A DNA stretch of 64,000 nucleotides from Pseudo-nitzschia pungens (lineage: Eukaryota > Bacillariophyta > Bacillariophyceae > Bacillariales > Bacillariaceae), in contig CM074759.1 in NCBI GenBank assembly GCA_037355855.1, forward strand, positions 3,782,001 to 3,846,000, given 5' to 3'. The notes beneath the pieces are model-generated. The model worked only from the letters and a program-made list of their open reading frames with translations. It had not been told where the DNA came from and did no database searches. This document shows, piece by piece, positions 29,539 through 39,674 of the stretch (position 1 is its first letter; every line of letters starts with the position of its first letter). Both the position numbers and the translations under genes were made by a program.

Positions 29539-32500
29539 AACGACGGCCGGTGCCCGAAATTAAGTAAGGTTGGCCGGCTGTTGTACCAGATGGATCTCCC
29601 GCGCGCGCGCCCCCCACCCAGTCCTGAGGGGCAATGCGAGCTGGACAGCCACGCTGATACGACTGCCGCCGGCTCCAATATGATCTTGCTTGAAGACCAA
29701 GTCGTCAGCCACGTCGATGTTCATCCTTTTTCGCCTGAGCTCGAGCCTATCAAGAACATTCCTATTGGGACCTGTGTTACGGCCTACACAGATACCGACG
29801 GGAAAGTTTGGTTGATTTATTTCCACGAAGCCCTGTATTTTGGCGACAAGTTGTCCCACAGCTTGATTTGTCTGAATCAGATACGGGACTGCCATCCCAA
29901 TCGTGTCAGTGAAGCGCCCCGTCAGTATGATGAACAGTCCAGTCACTCCATCCATATTGACAATACCGATCCTGAAGATCCCCATGCAGGCCACACCCTC
30001 GACATCAAGCTCCTGCTTGATGGGGTCGTGTCCTATTTCCCTTCCCGCAAGCCAACCAAGCATGAAATGGCTACATGCAATCATGTCGTTGCTACTCGAG
30101 ACTTCCCTTGGGATCCGAAGAGCAAGAAGTTCGAGCAAGCCGAAGAAGCCATCAACGGATCTCATCCGTTGAATCCTACGCTGCCCGTCCTTTGCGCGGA
30201 GACGCCCATCGTGTCCGCGCCGACCACGAAGCAGTCCAAGAGGTCCAAGACGAACAAGCGCAAGTTGGAGCCCGTCGAAACACGGTCCAATTTCAGTCCC
30301 CATTTGTACGACGAGCCTCTTCGGAGCGACGAGCTGATCCTACCACAGCATGATTGCTATGAGAAGTACAAGCTGCGGAGCCTTCAGCAACTCTGTACCC
30401 GCCGTGATCTGACCCCATGTGCGATCGCATCCGACTCGCGTCTGGATGCGCGGCTATCTTCTCTTTTTCATTCGGGCGATTCCCTGAAGACTTGCGGGGA
30501 CGATGTAGACGTGGATTCTGTACCAAGTCTTACAGTCAACGCCCTCCATACCCCGTTGTACGAGCGCGCCTACACCGATGGACGCGAGCGCTTCGAATTG
30601 GATCCCCGTTGCAGGGATTCCCCCGTCTGCCTGTCTGCCGTTTACAAGCATGTTCGATGGGACGATGAGGTCGAACCAGTCGACCCAGAGCTCGACACTA
30701 CCGCCAGACGAGCCAAGTGGGGTCCGACGATTGACACCGAACGATACTGCAAGATCGACTCCGACCGTCTGTCCAAGATTTGGGATGTATCTCCAAGAAA
30801 GGCTGCGGATACTCTTCGAGTCACGACGCAGAAAGGGTTCCGCAACCCTATGCATCCCCTTGTCCGCCGATTGCCAACGCAGAGCTTCAGAAACAAGCGC
30901 ATCGCGGCTGGCAAATGGTACACCGACACCTGGATGGCAAAGGTCCCGAGCATCATGCGACAAGATTCAGCCGCCCAAGTTTTCAGTAATGGTAAGGGCT
31001 ACGACGAGTTCATACCTATACAGGGCAAGAAGCAAGCGTATGAAGGCCTGAAGATTTTCATCCACGACGTCGGTATCCCCGAGCATTTGATATCTGATGG
31101 CGCTCGAGAGCAAGGAGCCCCTGGTACCTACAAGACTCCATGGAATAAGGTCGTCAGCAAAAACCATATCCATCAGACCTTTATCCAGCCAAGATGTCCC
31201 TTCCAGAACCGCGCGGAGCTCAGCATCGGCCATATCAGCAGAAGCATCCGCAAGAAGACGGCTCGGAAGCGATCCCCCAAGCGCCTGTGGGCTTTCTGCG
31301 GAGAGCTCGTTGCTGCCATCCGACAGCGCACGGCCTCCAGTGATCCTACGGCGATGGGTCGAACGCCGTTCGAAATTGTACATGGGTACATGCCTGATAT
31401 ATCTCTGTACCAAGCCCATGAATGGTATGATTTCGTCTATTGGGTTGATCTCTCTGATGGGACCGAGAAGCTGGGACGGTGGCTTGGCCCGTGCGGTGAT
31501 AGATTCGGAGGCGGAGACTGCCACTGGATTTTGAACGAAGCGGCCATGCCGGTGAGCACTAATACAGTCCGCGCTGTCACTGAAGAAGAATGGCGTTCCC
31601 ATGACGTCAAGCGATATATGGACTCATTTGACCAAGCAGTTGAATCCAAGATCGGGGACAAGGTTGAGGATAACGACGCAAAGTTCCAAGCTACCTACCC
31701 TGATCCCCCTGCTGAGTTATTCGAAGGTCACCAAGAACGATGGGAGCTCACCGAACCTGAAGCTTCCATCCCAGACATCGACGACCTCATACCTGATGGG
31801 GATGACTATGATGAGTATATTGGTAATAATGTCATGATCCAGAAGGGCGACGAACGATTACGGTGTGTTGTGAAGAACCGTTCTGCTGACCTTAATGGCA
31901 ATCCGATTGGTAAGAGGAATGATAACCCTATCCTTGATACCAGAATGTATGATCTGCAGTTTCCAGATGGTTCCGTCGAGCAGTACACCGCCAACATCGT
32001 TGCTGAGAGCATGTACAGCGAAATCGACGACGACGGACGCATGTTTTCTCTACTGGACGAGATTATCGATCACGAGAAGGACGGATCCGCCGTTAGGAAG
32101 CAAGATGCGACGATCACCAACAAGCATGGTCGCAAAGTCCCCAAGCCTACAACGAAGGGATGGCGATTGCTCGTCAGTTGGAAAGACGGGACCGAATCCT
32201 GGTGTAAGTTGAGCGATCTGAAAGAGTCCTTTCCTGTGCAGACCGCAGAATACGCCATATCTGCCAAGATCTCGGATCAGCCAGCATTCCGATGGTGGAT
32301 TCACCATGTACTACGAAGGAAGAAGCGAATCCTCAAGGCTACCAAGCGAAACAAGTACTGGGATCGGACCCACAAGTTCGGAGTGGAGCTACCACATTCT
32401 ATCCCTGAAGCCCTCGCCATCGACCGAAAGACGGGGACCGACTATTGGGAGAAGGCGATTGCAAAGGAGATGAGAAACAACGAGATGGCGTTCGAGTTTG

Positions 32501-34098
32501 ACCCCAGCTACACCGTCGAAGGTCTCAAGGCCGAAGGATTCAGCAAGATCACGACGCACATGATCTTTGACGTGAAGTTGGGGTCCCTGACGCGGAAAGC
32601 ACGGCTCGTCGCCGATGGTCATAAGGTACAAGCAACAGCTAAGGAACATACCTTCAGCAGTGTACCAAGCAGGGATTCAGTCCGTATTTTCTTCCTGTTG
32701 GCAGCGCTGAACAATTTGGACGTACTGTCTGCGGACATCCAGAATGCCTATCTTACAGCGCCGATCAAGAAGAAGTATTATTTGGTTGCACGAGCTGAAG
32801 ATGGTTTCCCCCCGCACTTGGTAGGTCAGGTATGTAAGATCGTTCGAGCACTGTATGGACTCCCTGTTGCAGGCGCGTCGTTCCGATCCTATTTGACCAA
32901 GCACCTACGAACGCTAGGATATCAACCCTGTAAAGCTGATCCTGACGTTCATATGCGAGTGGAGACACGAAAAGACGGCTCTAGGTACTGGGCCTACCTG
33001 ATTGCATACGTCAACGATATTATCTGTTGCAGTGAGGACCCTCGACGACAGTTGGAAAGTATCGAGCAGCGCTTCACGCTGAAGGACGGGACTATAGAAG
33101 TTCCAACCTTGTATCTGGGCGCTGATGTCCATTCGCATGTGGTCGAAGACGACCCAATTCCCAAGTGGGCAATGTCCTCCGAGAAGTATGCTAAGAAAGC
33201 AATCGACGCAGTGGAAAAGGAGCTTGGCACCGAGCAATATGGTTACAAGTACCTTCCGAACAAGGTGTCGACCCCGTTGACATCCGATTATCGCCCAGAA
33301 GTTGATGTTACCACTGAACTGGATCCAAGCAAGCAGAACTACTACCAGGGCCTGATTGGTGTCTTGAGGTGGCTGTGCGAACTTGGGAGACTGGATTTGG
33401 TCATGCCTGTATCCCTCATGTCTAGGTATCTAGCGCAAGCAAGAACAGGGCATTTGAACCAAGTATTGCACATGTTTGCCTATCTCAAGGCGCATGCCCG
33501 ATCCAAGTTGGTGTTTGATGAGACCCGGCCTGAAGTAGACGAGTCCAGATTTCCCGACTGTGATTGGAGTGAGTTCTATCCAGATGCCAAGGAGGTATTG
33601 CCACCGGATGCTCCTGAACCCCTTGGAAAAGCAGTTATTATGAGTTGTTTTGTCGATGCGGACCATGCCGGATGCAAAGCAACAAGAAGATCCCATACCG
33701 GAATTATTATCTTTGTAAACAGGGCCCCTATCCTGTGGTTCAGCAAACGCCAGACCACTGTCGAGACGTCAACCTTTGGTTCTGAGATAGTTGCACTCCG
33801 AATTGCCATTGAACTGATTGAGGGTCTTAGGTACAAGCTCAGGATGATGGGTGTCCCTATTGAAGGTCCTACCAATGTGTACTGTGACAACGAGTCTGTT
33901 GTTAAGAACACCACCAGGCCGGAGAGTCCATGCAACAAGAAGCACAACAGTGTTGCCTACCACAAGGCGCGCGAGTCTATTGCTGCTGGAACAATCCGAA
34001 TCGCAAAGGAGCCTGGTGAGACCAACATTGCTGATTTATTCACTAAGTTGCTGAATGGTCCGGCTCTGAAAGACCATTGCGCTCGATGCATGTGGTAA
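29539..34098 (+). CDS. Copia Pol polyprotein: protease, integrase, RT, RNase H (in frame after gag TGA)
   Basis: Seen: the frame continues from the gag TGA without another stop; the first ATG is at 29590. Protease ELDSHADTTAA; integrase core with DTWMAKV, LISDGAREQG and FQNRAELSIGH; a chromo-like block (WRLLVSWKDGTESW); RT with RLVADGHKV, LSADIQNAYL and AYVNDIICC; RNase H with CFVDADHAG, STFGSEIVAL, VYCDNESV and NIADLFTKLL. Stop TAA at 34096. The RT active site reads YVND instead of the expected YVDD (asparagine encoded by AAC at 33013-33015), which should abolish or strongly reduce polymerase activity. Apart from this, the frame is intact. Confidence 0.92.
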   Translation, partial: NDGRCPKLSKVGRLLYQMDLPRARPPPSPEGQCELDSHADTTAAGSNMILLEDQVVSHVDVHPFSPELEPIKNIPIGTCVTAYTDTDGKVWLIYFHEALYFGDKLSHSLICLNQIRDCHPNRVSEAPRQYDEQSSHSIHIDNTDPEDPHAGHTLDIKLLLDGVVSYFPSRKPTKHEMATCNHVVATRDFPWDPKSKKFEQAEEAINGSHPLNPTLPVLCAETPIVSAPTTKQSKRSKTNKRKLEPVETRSNFSPHLYDEPLRSDELILPQHDCYEKYKLRSLQQLCTRRDLTPCAIASDSRLDARLSSLFHSGDSLKTCGDDVDVDSVPSLTVNALHTPLYERAYTDGRERFELDPRCRDSPVCLSAVYKHVRWDDEVEPVDPELDTTARRAKWGPTIDTERYCKIDSDRLSKIWDVSPRKAADTLRVTTQKGFRNPMHPLVRRLPTQSFRNKRIAAGKWYTDTWMAKVPSIMRQDSAAQVFSNGKGYDEFIPIQGKKQAYEGLKIFIHDVGIPEHLISDGAREQGAPGTYKTPWNKVVSKNHIHQTFIQPRCPFQNRAELSIGHISRSIRKKTARKRSPKRLWAFCGELVAAIRQRTASSDPTAMGRTPFEIVHGYMPDISLYQAHEWYDFVYWVDLSDGTEKLGRWLGPCGDRFGGGDCHWILNEAAMPVSTNTVRAVTEEEWRSHDVKRYMDSFDQAVESKIGDKVEDNDAKFQATYPDPPAELFEGHQERWELTEPEASIPDIDDLIPDGDDYDEYIGNNVMIQKGDERLRCVVKNRSADLNGNPIGKRNDNPILDTRMYDLQFPDGSVEQYTANIVAESMYSEIDDDGRMFSLLDEIIDHEKDGSAVRKQDATITNKHGRKVPKPTTKGWRLLVSWKDGTESWCKLSDLKESFPVQTAEYAISAKISDQPAFRWWIHHVLRRKKRILKATKRNKYWDRTHKFGVELPHSIPEALAIDRKTGTDYWEKAIAKEMRNNEMAFEFDPSYTVEGLKAEGFSKITTHMIFDVKLGSLTRKARLVADGHKVQATAKEHTFSSVPSRDSVRIFFLLAALNNLDVLSADIQNAYLTAPIKKKYYLVARAEDGFPPHLVGQVCKIVRALYGLPVAGASFRSYLTKHLRTLGYQPCKADPDVHMRVETRKDGSRYWAYLIAYVNDIICCSEDPRRQLESIEQRFTLKDGTIEVPTLYLGADVHSHVVEDDPIPKWAMSSEKYAKKAIDAVEKELGTEQYGYKYLPNKVSTPLTSDYRPEVDVTTELDPSKQNYYQGLIGVLRWLCELGRLDLVMPVSLMSRYLAQARTGHLNQVLHMFAYLKAHARSKLVFDETRPEVDESRFPDCDWSEFYPDAKEVLPPDAPEPLGKAVIMSCFVDADHAGCKATRRSHTGIIIFVNRAPILWFSKRQTTVETSTFGSEIVALRIAIELIEGLRYKLRMMGVPIEGPTNVYCDNESVVKNTTRPESPCNKKHNSVAYHKARESIAAGTIRIAKEPGETNIADLFTKLLNGPALKDHCARCMW

Positions 34099-34855
34099 GA
34101 AAATCGCTCTAGCTGCATTATTTGGGGCACCTTTGGTCCCTGACAAGCAGCTCGGACGCAGCAGTTTTCTGATTTCGATTTTTGGAACCAGTCGATTCCG
34201 GATTTCGATCACGAGTTCTTCGATCTTTTCGATTTCGAATTTCGAACGCAGTCGACAGCGAATTACGGATTTCGATTACAAGTTTATCGACCGCTTCGAT
34301 TCGGTTTCGATTGCAACCTTGTTTCGGACGCAATCTTGGACGCGACGGATCAGTGGATTCCAATTTCGATACGAGTTTCGGACGCAGCGGATCTGGCAAT
34401 CCGGACGCAACCTTTTTCGGACGCCGCAATCTTTCGAACGCAACGATCTCGACTTCGATTCCGATTGGATCTTATCTTATGTTATATGTTATCTGTTGGG
34501 AGTCTCCGGTACACCGGTTCCGGGGACTATAAACTTGAAAGACAATAGGCTGATTGATCTGTCCTTGTATGTGTCAAGGAATCGGACCAAGGGCAAAACG
34601 TCCTGTGGTCCAACCCCCTTTTTTTTTTTTGTACTACGAATCAGCCGGGCCTCTGATAGAAGAACTGCAATATTTGGTGCAGTTTGATCTCTGACAAGTT
34701 ATATGGAAGCATCCCTGAATTCTGTTATGATCCATCCAAGTGTCCTGGTACAACAAGCAAGAGTATTGGTGTCCTCCTGGGAGTATCTGTTTCTGGGGAC
34801 TGGTATAGTTGCTCAGTTGCTCATACAGGACCACTGGCATGAATCACGGGGACTA
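34099..34855 (+). other. Copia spacer between pol and 3' LTR
   Basis: No gene. From 34150 to 34460 there are loose repeats of TTTCGATTTCGAAnnnnGTTTCGGACGCAG, and a T-run at 34619. The last bases before the LTR (CACGGGGACTA) form a plausible polypurine tract for plus-strand priming. Confidence 0.6.
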
Positions 34856-35812
34856 TGAAGATATCCAGTGTGCTATGATCTGTGCTAAGGCCCTGTGTAG
34901 AAGGGCTACTGGGTCTACAGTCAGCAACATCCAGTAGCTGACTAACAGGTGCTGAGCTGAGTGCTGAGATGTGTGCTAATTGGTAGCATACAGGCCTAGC
35001 AACAGGCTCAGCAACAGGCTCAGCAACAGGCTTAGCAACAGGCTTAGCAGCAGGCTTAGCAGCAGGCTTAGCAGCAGGCTTAGCAGCAGACCTATCCTGT
35101 CTAGTATTGCTAGCAGAGTTTACTAGGGTCGCCGCGTACGATTTGTACCAATCGTACGTACCCCGAGTAAAGCACCTTTTTATGGTGTAGCTAAATGCTA
35201 CAGGGTTAGGGTTGCTAAGGCTACGAGATACTGAAAGATGCTAGCCTACCATGGTACCATGCTAAGATACCATGCTACCGCCGGGGCCAGGTCATTGGTG
35301 TATAATATGTACCATGACTGGATGCCCGGCCCAAACAGTTACCAAACGTGCTAGCATAAGTGAGCTAGCACACGATTGGATATAATTAAGCGAAGCTTAA
35401 TTAAGCGAAGCTACGCTACGATACTCCGATACGCTACCCGTAGAATACAGTACCAGAGCTACGGAGCGCTGTTATTATACGAGTTAGCGAGTTAGCGAAT
35501 CGATGTCACGATGATACGAGAGCTGAGCGCTTTGGCTCAGCTCCCTTTTTTCACTTTTTCTTTTACTCTAAAATAAACACACCTATCATGCCCTCCTTTC
35601 GATCGATTCCGATGTACCTCTAGGGAAGTGCTTTGTATTGCTTGAGCGTATGCAATAGGCCTTGAACAGTCCACTGTAGACTCACGATTTGCCAGGACTT
35701 TATGTATTATTATTGTTAAGGCTTTTGCCTATTTTTCAGTACGTAGTATAAGAAGATTCATCTACAAGTCGATTAAGTTCCTGAAGACCGCTGACGAGCG
35801 GATATCAACACA
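34856..35812 (+). repeat. 3' LTR of copia element
   Basis: 957 bp, matching 25501-26481 apart from two fewer 12-bp units and one base (CCTGAAG here, CCCGAAG in the 5' LTR). Confidence 0.93.
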
Positions 35813-36436
35813 AATTAGCATGTAAAACAAAAAATATTTTTTAGGTTATTTACCACAACCTGAAGGTTTTAGGTTGAGGTTATTTTACACAACTTTAAGG
35901 TTGTAATTGTTGACATAAAATTTTGTTGAAAACAAAGATTAACAGTTTCCTCTGACCCCCTAGATGTTATTTCCAATGTCCACAATTTTTTTAAAAAACT
36001 AATTTTGACTCATCACGCTGGACAATTTGCGTGAAAAAGTGTACGAAGTATTTTCTACCGCTCCTTGGTAAGGTTACGGTAAGACTTAACTCACCTCTCT
36101 AGTCCGGAGCGGGGGGACCCAATGGTAAAAACATTTTTTTTGTTCTTTTTGGCAAACTCTTCTTCAACTCCACGCCCCTAAAAGCGCCAATCTCGGAAAG
36201 AGCAACCAGTTCCGTAAGATTACTCGTACGTACCGGTACAGTAGGAGTGGACTGCTGTATCGTACGGTAACGTACAGTTACGTTTATTCAGAATGCCGAT
36301 ATCACGGTTGCTGTTTACTGTCGCTAGCTCAAGATCCGATGAATCTTTCTCCAACGACTTCACCATCTAGCCGCGAGCTTCCACAAAGGAAGAGAACCAT
36401 TTACGGTAAATAGCCGTGGTAATATTTGGTGCCAAT
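35813..36436. other. Intergenic region upstream of the ITPase gene
   Basis: Contains AGGTTGAGG remnants (35846-35905), a GTACGGTAACG-rich patch near 36225-36285, and nothing that looks coding. It should hold the ITPase promoter; no element could be assigned. Confidence 0.5.
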
Positions 36437-37497
36437 ATGGTGTTCCATACCGGTAGCGTTGCACCTCTTCTTTCCCTACTCTTATCGTTATTTTGTGTGG
36501 TATGCCATGGTTTTGTGTCAGGGTCACCCCGAAATTGGTTAGCGACGACTTCGGTAATGAGAGGGCGGCCGACCTCATCTTTGCAAGGGGAGCAGCTGAA
36601 TATTGCATTCGTTACAGGCAACCAGGTAAGTCTTTGGTCTGTTGTCTTCACATGGCTGAAAAAAACGAAATGAAATGAATCCTCTATTGATCTGTCATCT
36701 GACAAAAAGTGGAACACAAAAAATGATTGTTGGGGTTTGGCAAATATACACGGTAGATGAAAGTACGAGAAATTGAAATGATTCTTGCAGAAATGGGAGC
36801 GATCAACCCTGACGATCCAGAAGAATCTCTAGGTGAGAAGAAAGCAGCGTTCGTAAGAATTTGTTGTCGCAACAAGTTCTTGCAAAAATCTCACTAGAAA
36901 ATAATATTGACGTTTCCTGATACCGTAGTGAACTTACGAGTTGTCCAGGTCGATTTGCCAGAAATTCAAGAAGTAAACACGGAAGGTGTCGCCAAGGAAA
37001 AAGCATTACTTGCGGCGCAATTGGCAGGGGGACCCAGTCTGATTGAGGATACTAGCTTGGAGTTTCATGCTCTCGGTGGCATGCCCGGACCCTACATAAA
37101 ATGGTTTCAAGAGCGTTTGCAAAGTGTAGGTCTTTGGCGTATTTTAACGGCATACGAAGATAAATCAGCGACGGCCGTGTGCACCCTTGCATTTAGTCCA
37201 GCACCCCATGCTGATCCAGTTTTGTTCACAGGGAAGGTTGATGGAACGATTGTCGAACCTGTTGAAGGCCTTGGATTCGGATGGGACAGCATTTTTGTTC
37301 CCGAAGGAGAGAATCAGCCATTTAGTTGTTTGTCGACAGAACGAAAGAATGAGCTTAGTCATAGGGGTAACGCAGTTCGACAGTGGGTTCAGTGGCTCTA
37401 TGTGAACAAAGACGAACTTATTGAGAGACAAAAGACAGGACGACAAAGTATCGGACACAAAGGATTGGACTTCAAATCTCTCTCCCCTGAAGAATAA
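36437..37497 (+). CDS. ITPA: Inosine triphosphate pyrophosphatase (ITPase/HAM1 family), 277 aa, three exons
   Basis: Predicted exons 36437-36625, 36757-36832 and 36929-37497; introns of 131 and 96 bp have GTAAGT/GTGAGA donors and TAG acceptors, and the phases agree. Family motifs: IAFVTGNQ joined across the first intron to MKVREIEMIL (the usual VTGNxxKxxE start), VQVDLPEIQ, EDTSLEF, PGPYIKWF, GFGWDSIFVPEG, and ELSHRGNAVRQW (the usual K/S-HR region). Known role: hydrolyses ITP, XTP and dITP to the monophosphates and keeps deaminated purines out of nucleic acids. About 55 residues precede the catalytic domain, starting with a hydrophobic segment (LLSLLLSLFCVVCHG) followed by FVSGSP. This resembles a signal peptide with phenylalanine at +1, as in diatom plastid leaders, so organelle targeting is possible. 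The gene converges on the one at 37565. Confidence 0.88.
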
Positions 37498-37564
37498 TGA
37501 TACGTTTCGTGCGAGTATTCCAGTCTTCGATTCTTTGGTTACTAATTTACATAACTATCTGATA

Positions 37565-38617
37565 CTACGACAAAGCATGACTCATGCCAATATAATACGC
37601 TGTCGCCGCAGAGAACAGATGCCACATTCCATGCAGGATAATATATGGTGTTCCGTACTCGTAAATCCAACAGCTGAGTCCAAGACCATTGATGCAGAGA
37701 ATATGATGATGTGGATACAAAAGATGAGTGTTTTCGACAAATTACAGCGAGAGCGGGAAATTTCGTAAGTTGTCAGGATAGGTGCGGTCTACTCACCTTA
37801 GAAGACAAGCTATACCAAGGGTCGATGTTACAATTCCTTCTGCAGGTGGAAGTCTTTGATCAATCGCCAAGTATGAAAGCCCTACCAAGATTGCTGTGAC
37901 GGCGAAAAAATAGTCTATCAAAAGCTAATTAATCATTTCATTTGAGAGCATCAGGAAAAGAAGCACGGAGAGGAAATTCAAGAAAACGAATCTCGCATGC
38001 AACTTACCGCTAATTTCACCGTTGAATCTTGCGTACGACCATATGGCTGCTGTAACTGAGTGAAGTGATAAACAAAACTTGCAACAGAACAGATATCCGT
38101 TAATAATCCAAGTAGAACTTCACCCCGCAAGCTCAGAAAAAGGCCAACGATTGCGTACGCTGCGTTTGTCGCAAGGAAAATTTGACCAACAGGAGTTTTT
38201 TCACTGCAATGGTTTGTTAGAAGAAAAAGTTGTTCGTGTCTGCATGTATGTGTGTTCGTGTGTGTTGTGTCGATGCAACACAAATGCCACGACTTACCTA
38301 TTTGGTGTTAAGTCGGCATAACTGAGGGCCCAGCCGCCGCTTACATCATCGAGGAATTCGGTTGCAGGCGAAAGAGCAGTTTCTATTCGTTGCTGCAAGT
38401 TACTCGTTGCGGGTTCCAACCCATGCGTTTGATTTGTTTCCTCTTCCAACTGAGAAGTTCTTTTCCCGTCATCGATTGATGTTGAATCTTCCTTCTGTGC
38501 GGAACTTGATAAAATGTGATAACCCACCACCCTTCTTCTATTAGTCGGTACAACAAACGCTGCAGATGGAAGAAAACAAATTATGGGGACCAAAGCATTG
38601 GTGCGAAAATTCGTCAT
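37565..38617 (-). CDS. Putative CREST-superfamily membrane hydrolase with plastid-type leader, 250 aa, four exons
   Basis: Predicted exons on the minus strand: 38617-38298, 38203-38008, 37924-37797, 37673-37565; all introns are GT-AG, 83-123 bp, and phases fit. The protein starts with a hydrophobic leader ending PSAAF-VVP, which fits the diatom ASAFAP-type plastid signal. A hydrophilic stretch then precedes several membrane segments (IFLATNAAYAIVGLFLSL, VLLGLLTDICSVASFVYHF, LLIDYFFAVTAILVGLSYL, WHLFSAATAYYIG). It carries SFVYH, a membrane Asp (LLIDYFF) and HGMWH, the S-x3-H, D and H-x3-H pattern of the CREST superfamily (alkaline ceramidase, PAQR, Per1, TMEM8), whose members bind zinc with these residues. 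The substrate is unknown. The third intron acceptor was chosen because it alone keeps the membrane segment open. The assignment is inferred from motifs only. Confidence 0.72.
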
Positions 38618-38882
38618 TTTTGGGTGCAAAATGGTCGGCTAAAAGTATTTAGTACTTCGTATTATTATTATTTACCAGTAGAAAACAATAATTTGTCGTG
38701 ATCCTCTTCGTCGGTCGTATTAAGAGGGAAACAATAGGGCACTGACAGCGAGGATGGTTTCGACTGTCGACAACCTCTTGTTGTTCGAAAATGTTTTCAG
38801 CTCCTTTCTGTCGCAACCTCTTTCTGAAGAGACATGGTATTTCCCGTAACTAGTAAGGTTACGAAAATAAGGCTATCTACCG
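38618..38882. other. Upstream flank of the CREST-like gene
   Basis: Short AT-rich stretch holding the presumed promoter of the minus-strand gene ending at 38617. No other feature seen. Confidence 0.5.
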
Positions 38883-39674
38883 GTATCCTATGGGATACCC
38901 CGGCGCCGTCTCGGGTGTACCGGTACGTCAACTTCGGAGTGCACGTAAACCTTACTCTGTGCTCACATTTGTCTACTCTAGGTCATACGTGATACACTAT
39001 GTCTACTCTGTAGTGATGGCGGATTGACGAAGCCGAATGTGTGGTGTAGCGTACGCACGTGTGCGCGCGGTAGCTAGCTAGTCACTAACCGGAACCCTAA
39101 TCGGGATGGGATCCCTATGTAGTAGGGGTATGTAGGGTTAGTACAGTGCACAGAGAGTCCTTGCCGGGTGGGCAGGTGGAAAGTTTTGTTGGGGTTGGGG
39201 TTGGGGTTTGCCAGCGTGCTGGGGTAGCCAGCGTGTGGACGCGAGCAGGGTGGTGTCGCGGGGTGGTGTCGCGGGGTGGTGTTGGTGTTGGGTTGTTTGT
39301 GTGTGGAGGTGTGTGGCTGGGGAGAAGGGATAAGTTTTGTTGATCCGCTCCCACAGGGAACAGAACTCCTCATTGTTGTCGGCTTGGTGTTGGCCAAGGG
39401 ACAATGAGGTGAGCAGATGGGGAAGGCATCGTCCCGCACCTACGTGCCCGGTAGCGGCTGCGTACCTCGTGCGGGCACCTGCGTTGTGCCCATCTACGGT
39501 GCGCGCGCTGTCAGCCCTCTTGTGACACTTACCTACCTACCATTGGGACCTTCCTCACATACGTCGTAGTGTTCGTCACAGCGTGCGCGGCAAGTTCACA
39601 GGTGGTGTGCGTGGAGGTGCGGGCGTGTCCCCACCCGCATCCTGCAGTTGCGGTGACCTGTGTCTTGCCCAACA
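38883..39674. mobile_element. Short deletion derivative of the unrecognised element N
   Basis: Its left ~280 bp (38883-39163) match 39675-39951 and its right ~430 bp (39230-39674) match 51745-52150, the two ends of the longer unit next to it. It starts GTATCCTATGGGATAC, a small hairpin, and ends CTTGCCCAACA. It sits head to tail with the long copy with no extra bases. It has no coding capacity and contains GT-rich repeats around 39180-39300. Confidence 0.8.

Larger units (their letters stand above)
25501..35812 (+). mobile_element. Ty1/copia-like LTR retrotransposon, structurally complete, young
   Basis: Seen: 5' LTR 25501-26481 (981 bp) and 3' LTR 34856-35812 (957 bp), essentially identical except for two 12-bp minisatellite units and one C/T difference. 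LTR ends are TGAAGATATC / GATATCAACACA. Between them are a 1-kb leader, gag (27526-29538), pol (29581-34098) in the same frame after a single TGA, and a 750-bp spacer with a purine tract (CACGGGGACTA) next to the 3' LTR. The flanking five bases (ATTTA left, AATTA right) match only imperfectly. Near-identity of the LTRs indicates recent insertion. Confidence 0.93.

Noticed and set aside
35813..35817. Exact target-site duplication for the copia element
   Set aside because: ATTTA on the left and AATTA on the right differ by one base, and the exact LTR end is uncertain by a few bases, so it is reported only as imperfect.
39074..39404. Short Pro/Thr-rich minus-strand frames in the element N ends
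   Set aside because: They come from GT-rich low-complexity DNA in terminal repeats and differ between copies.
38883..39674. Calling 38883-39674 an LTR of element N
   Set aside because: The right side of element N has only the right part of this unit and the left side only the left part, which fits a deletion derivative better than paired LTRs.
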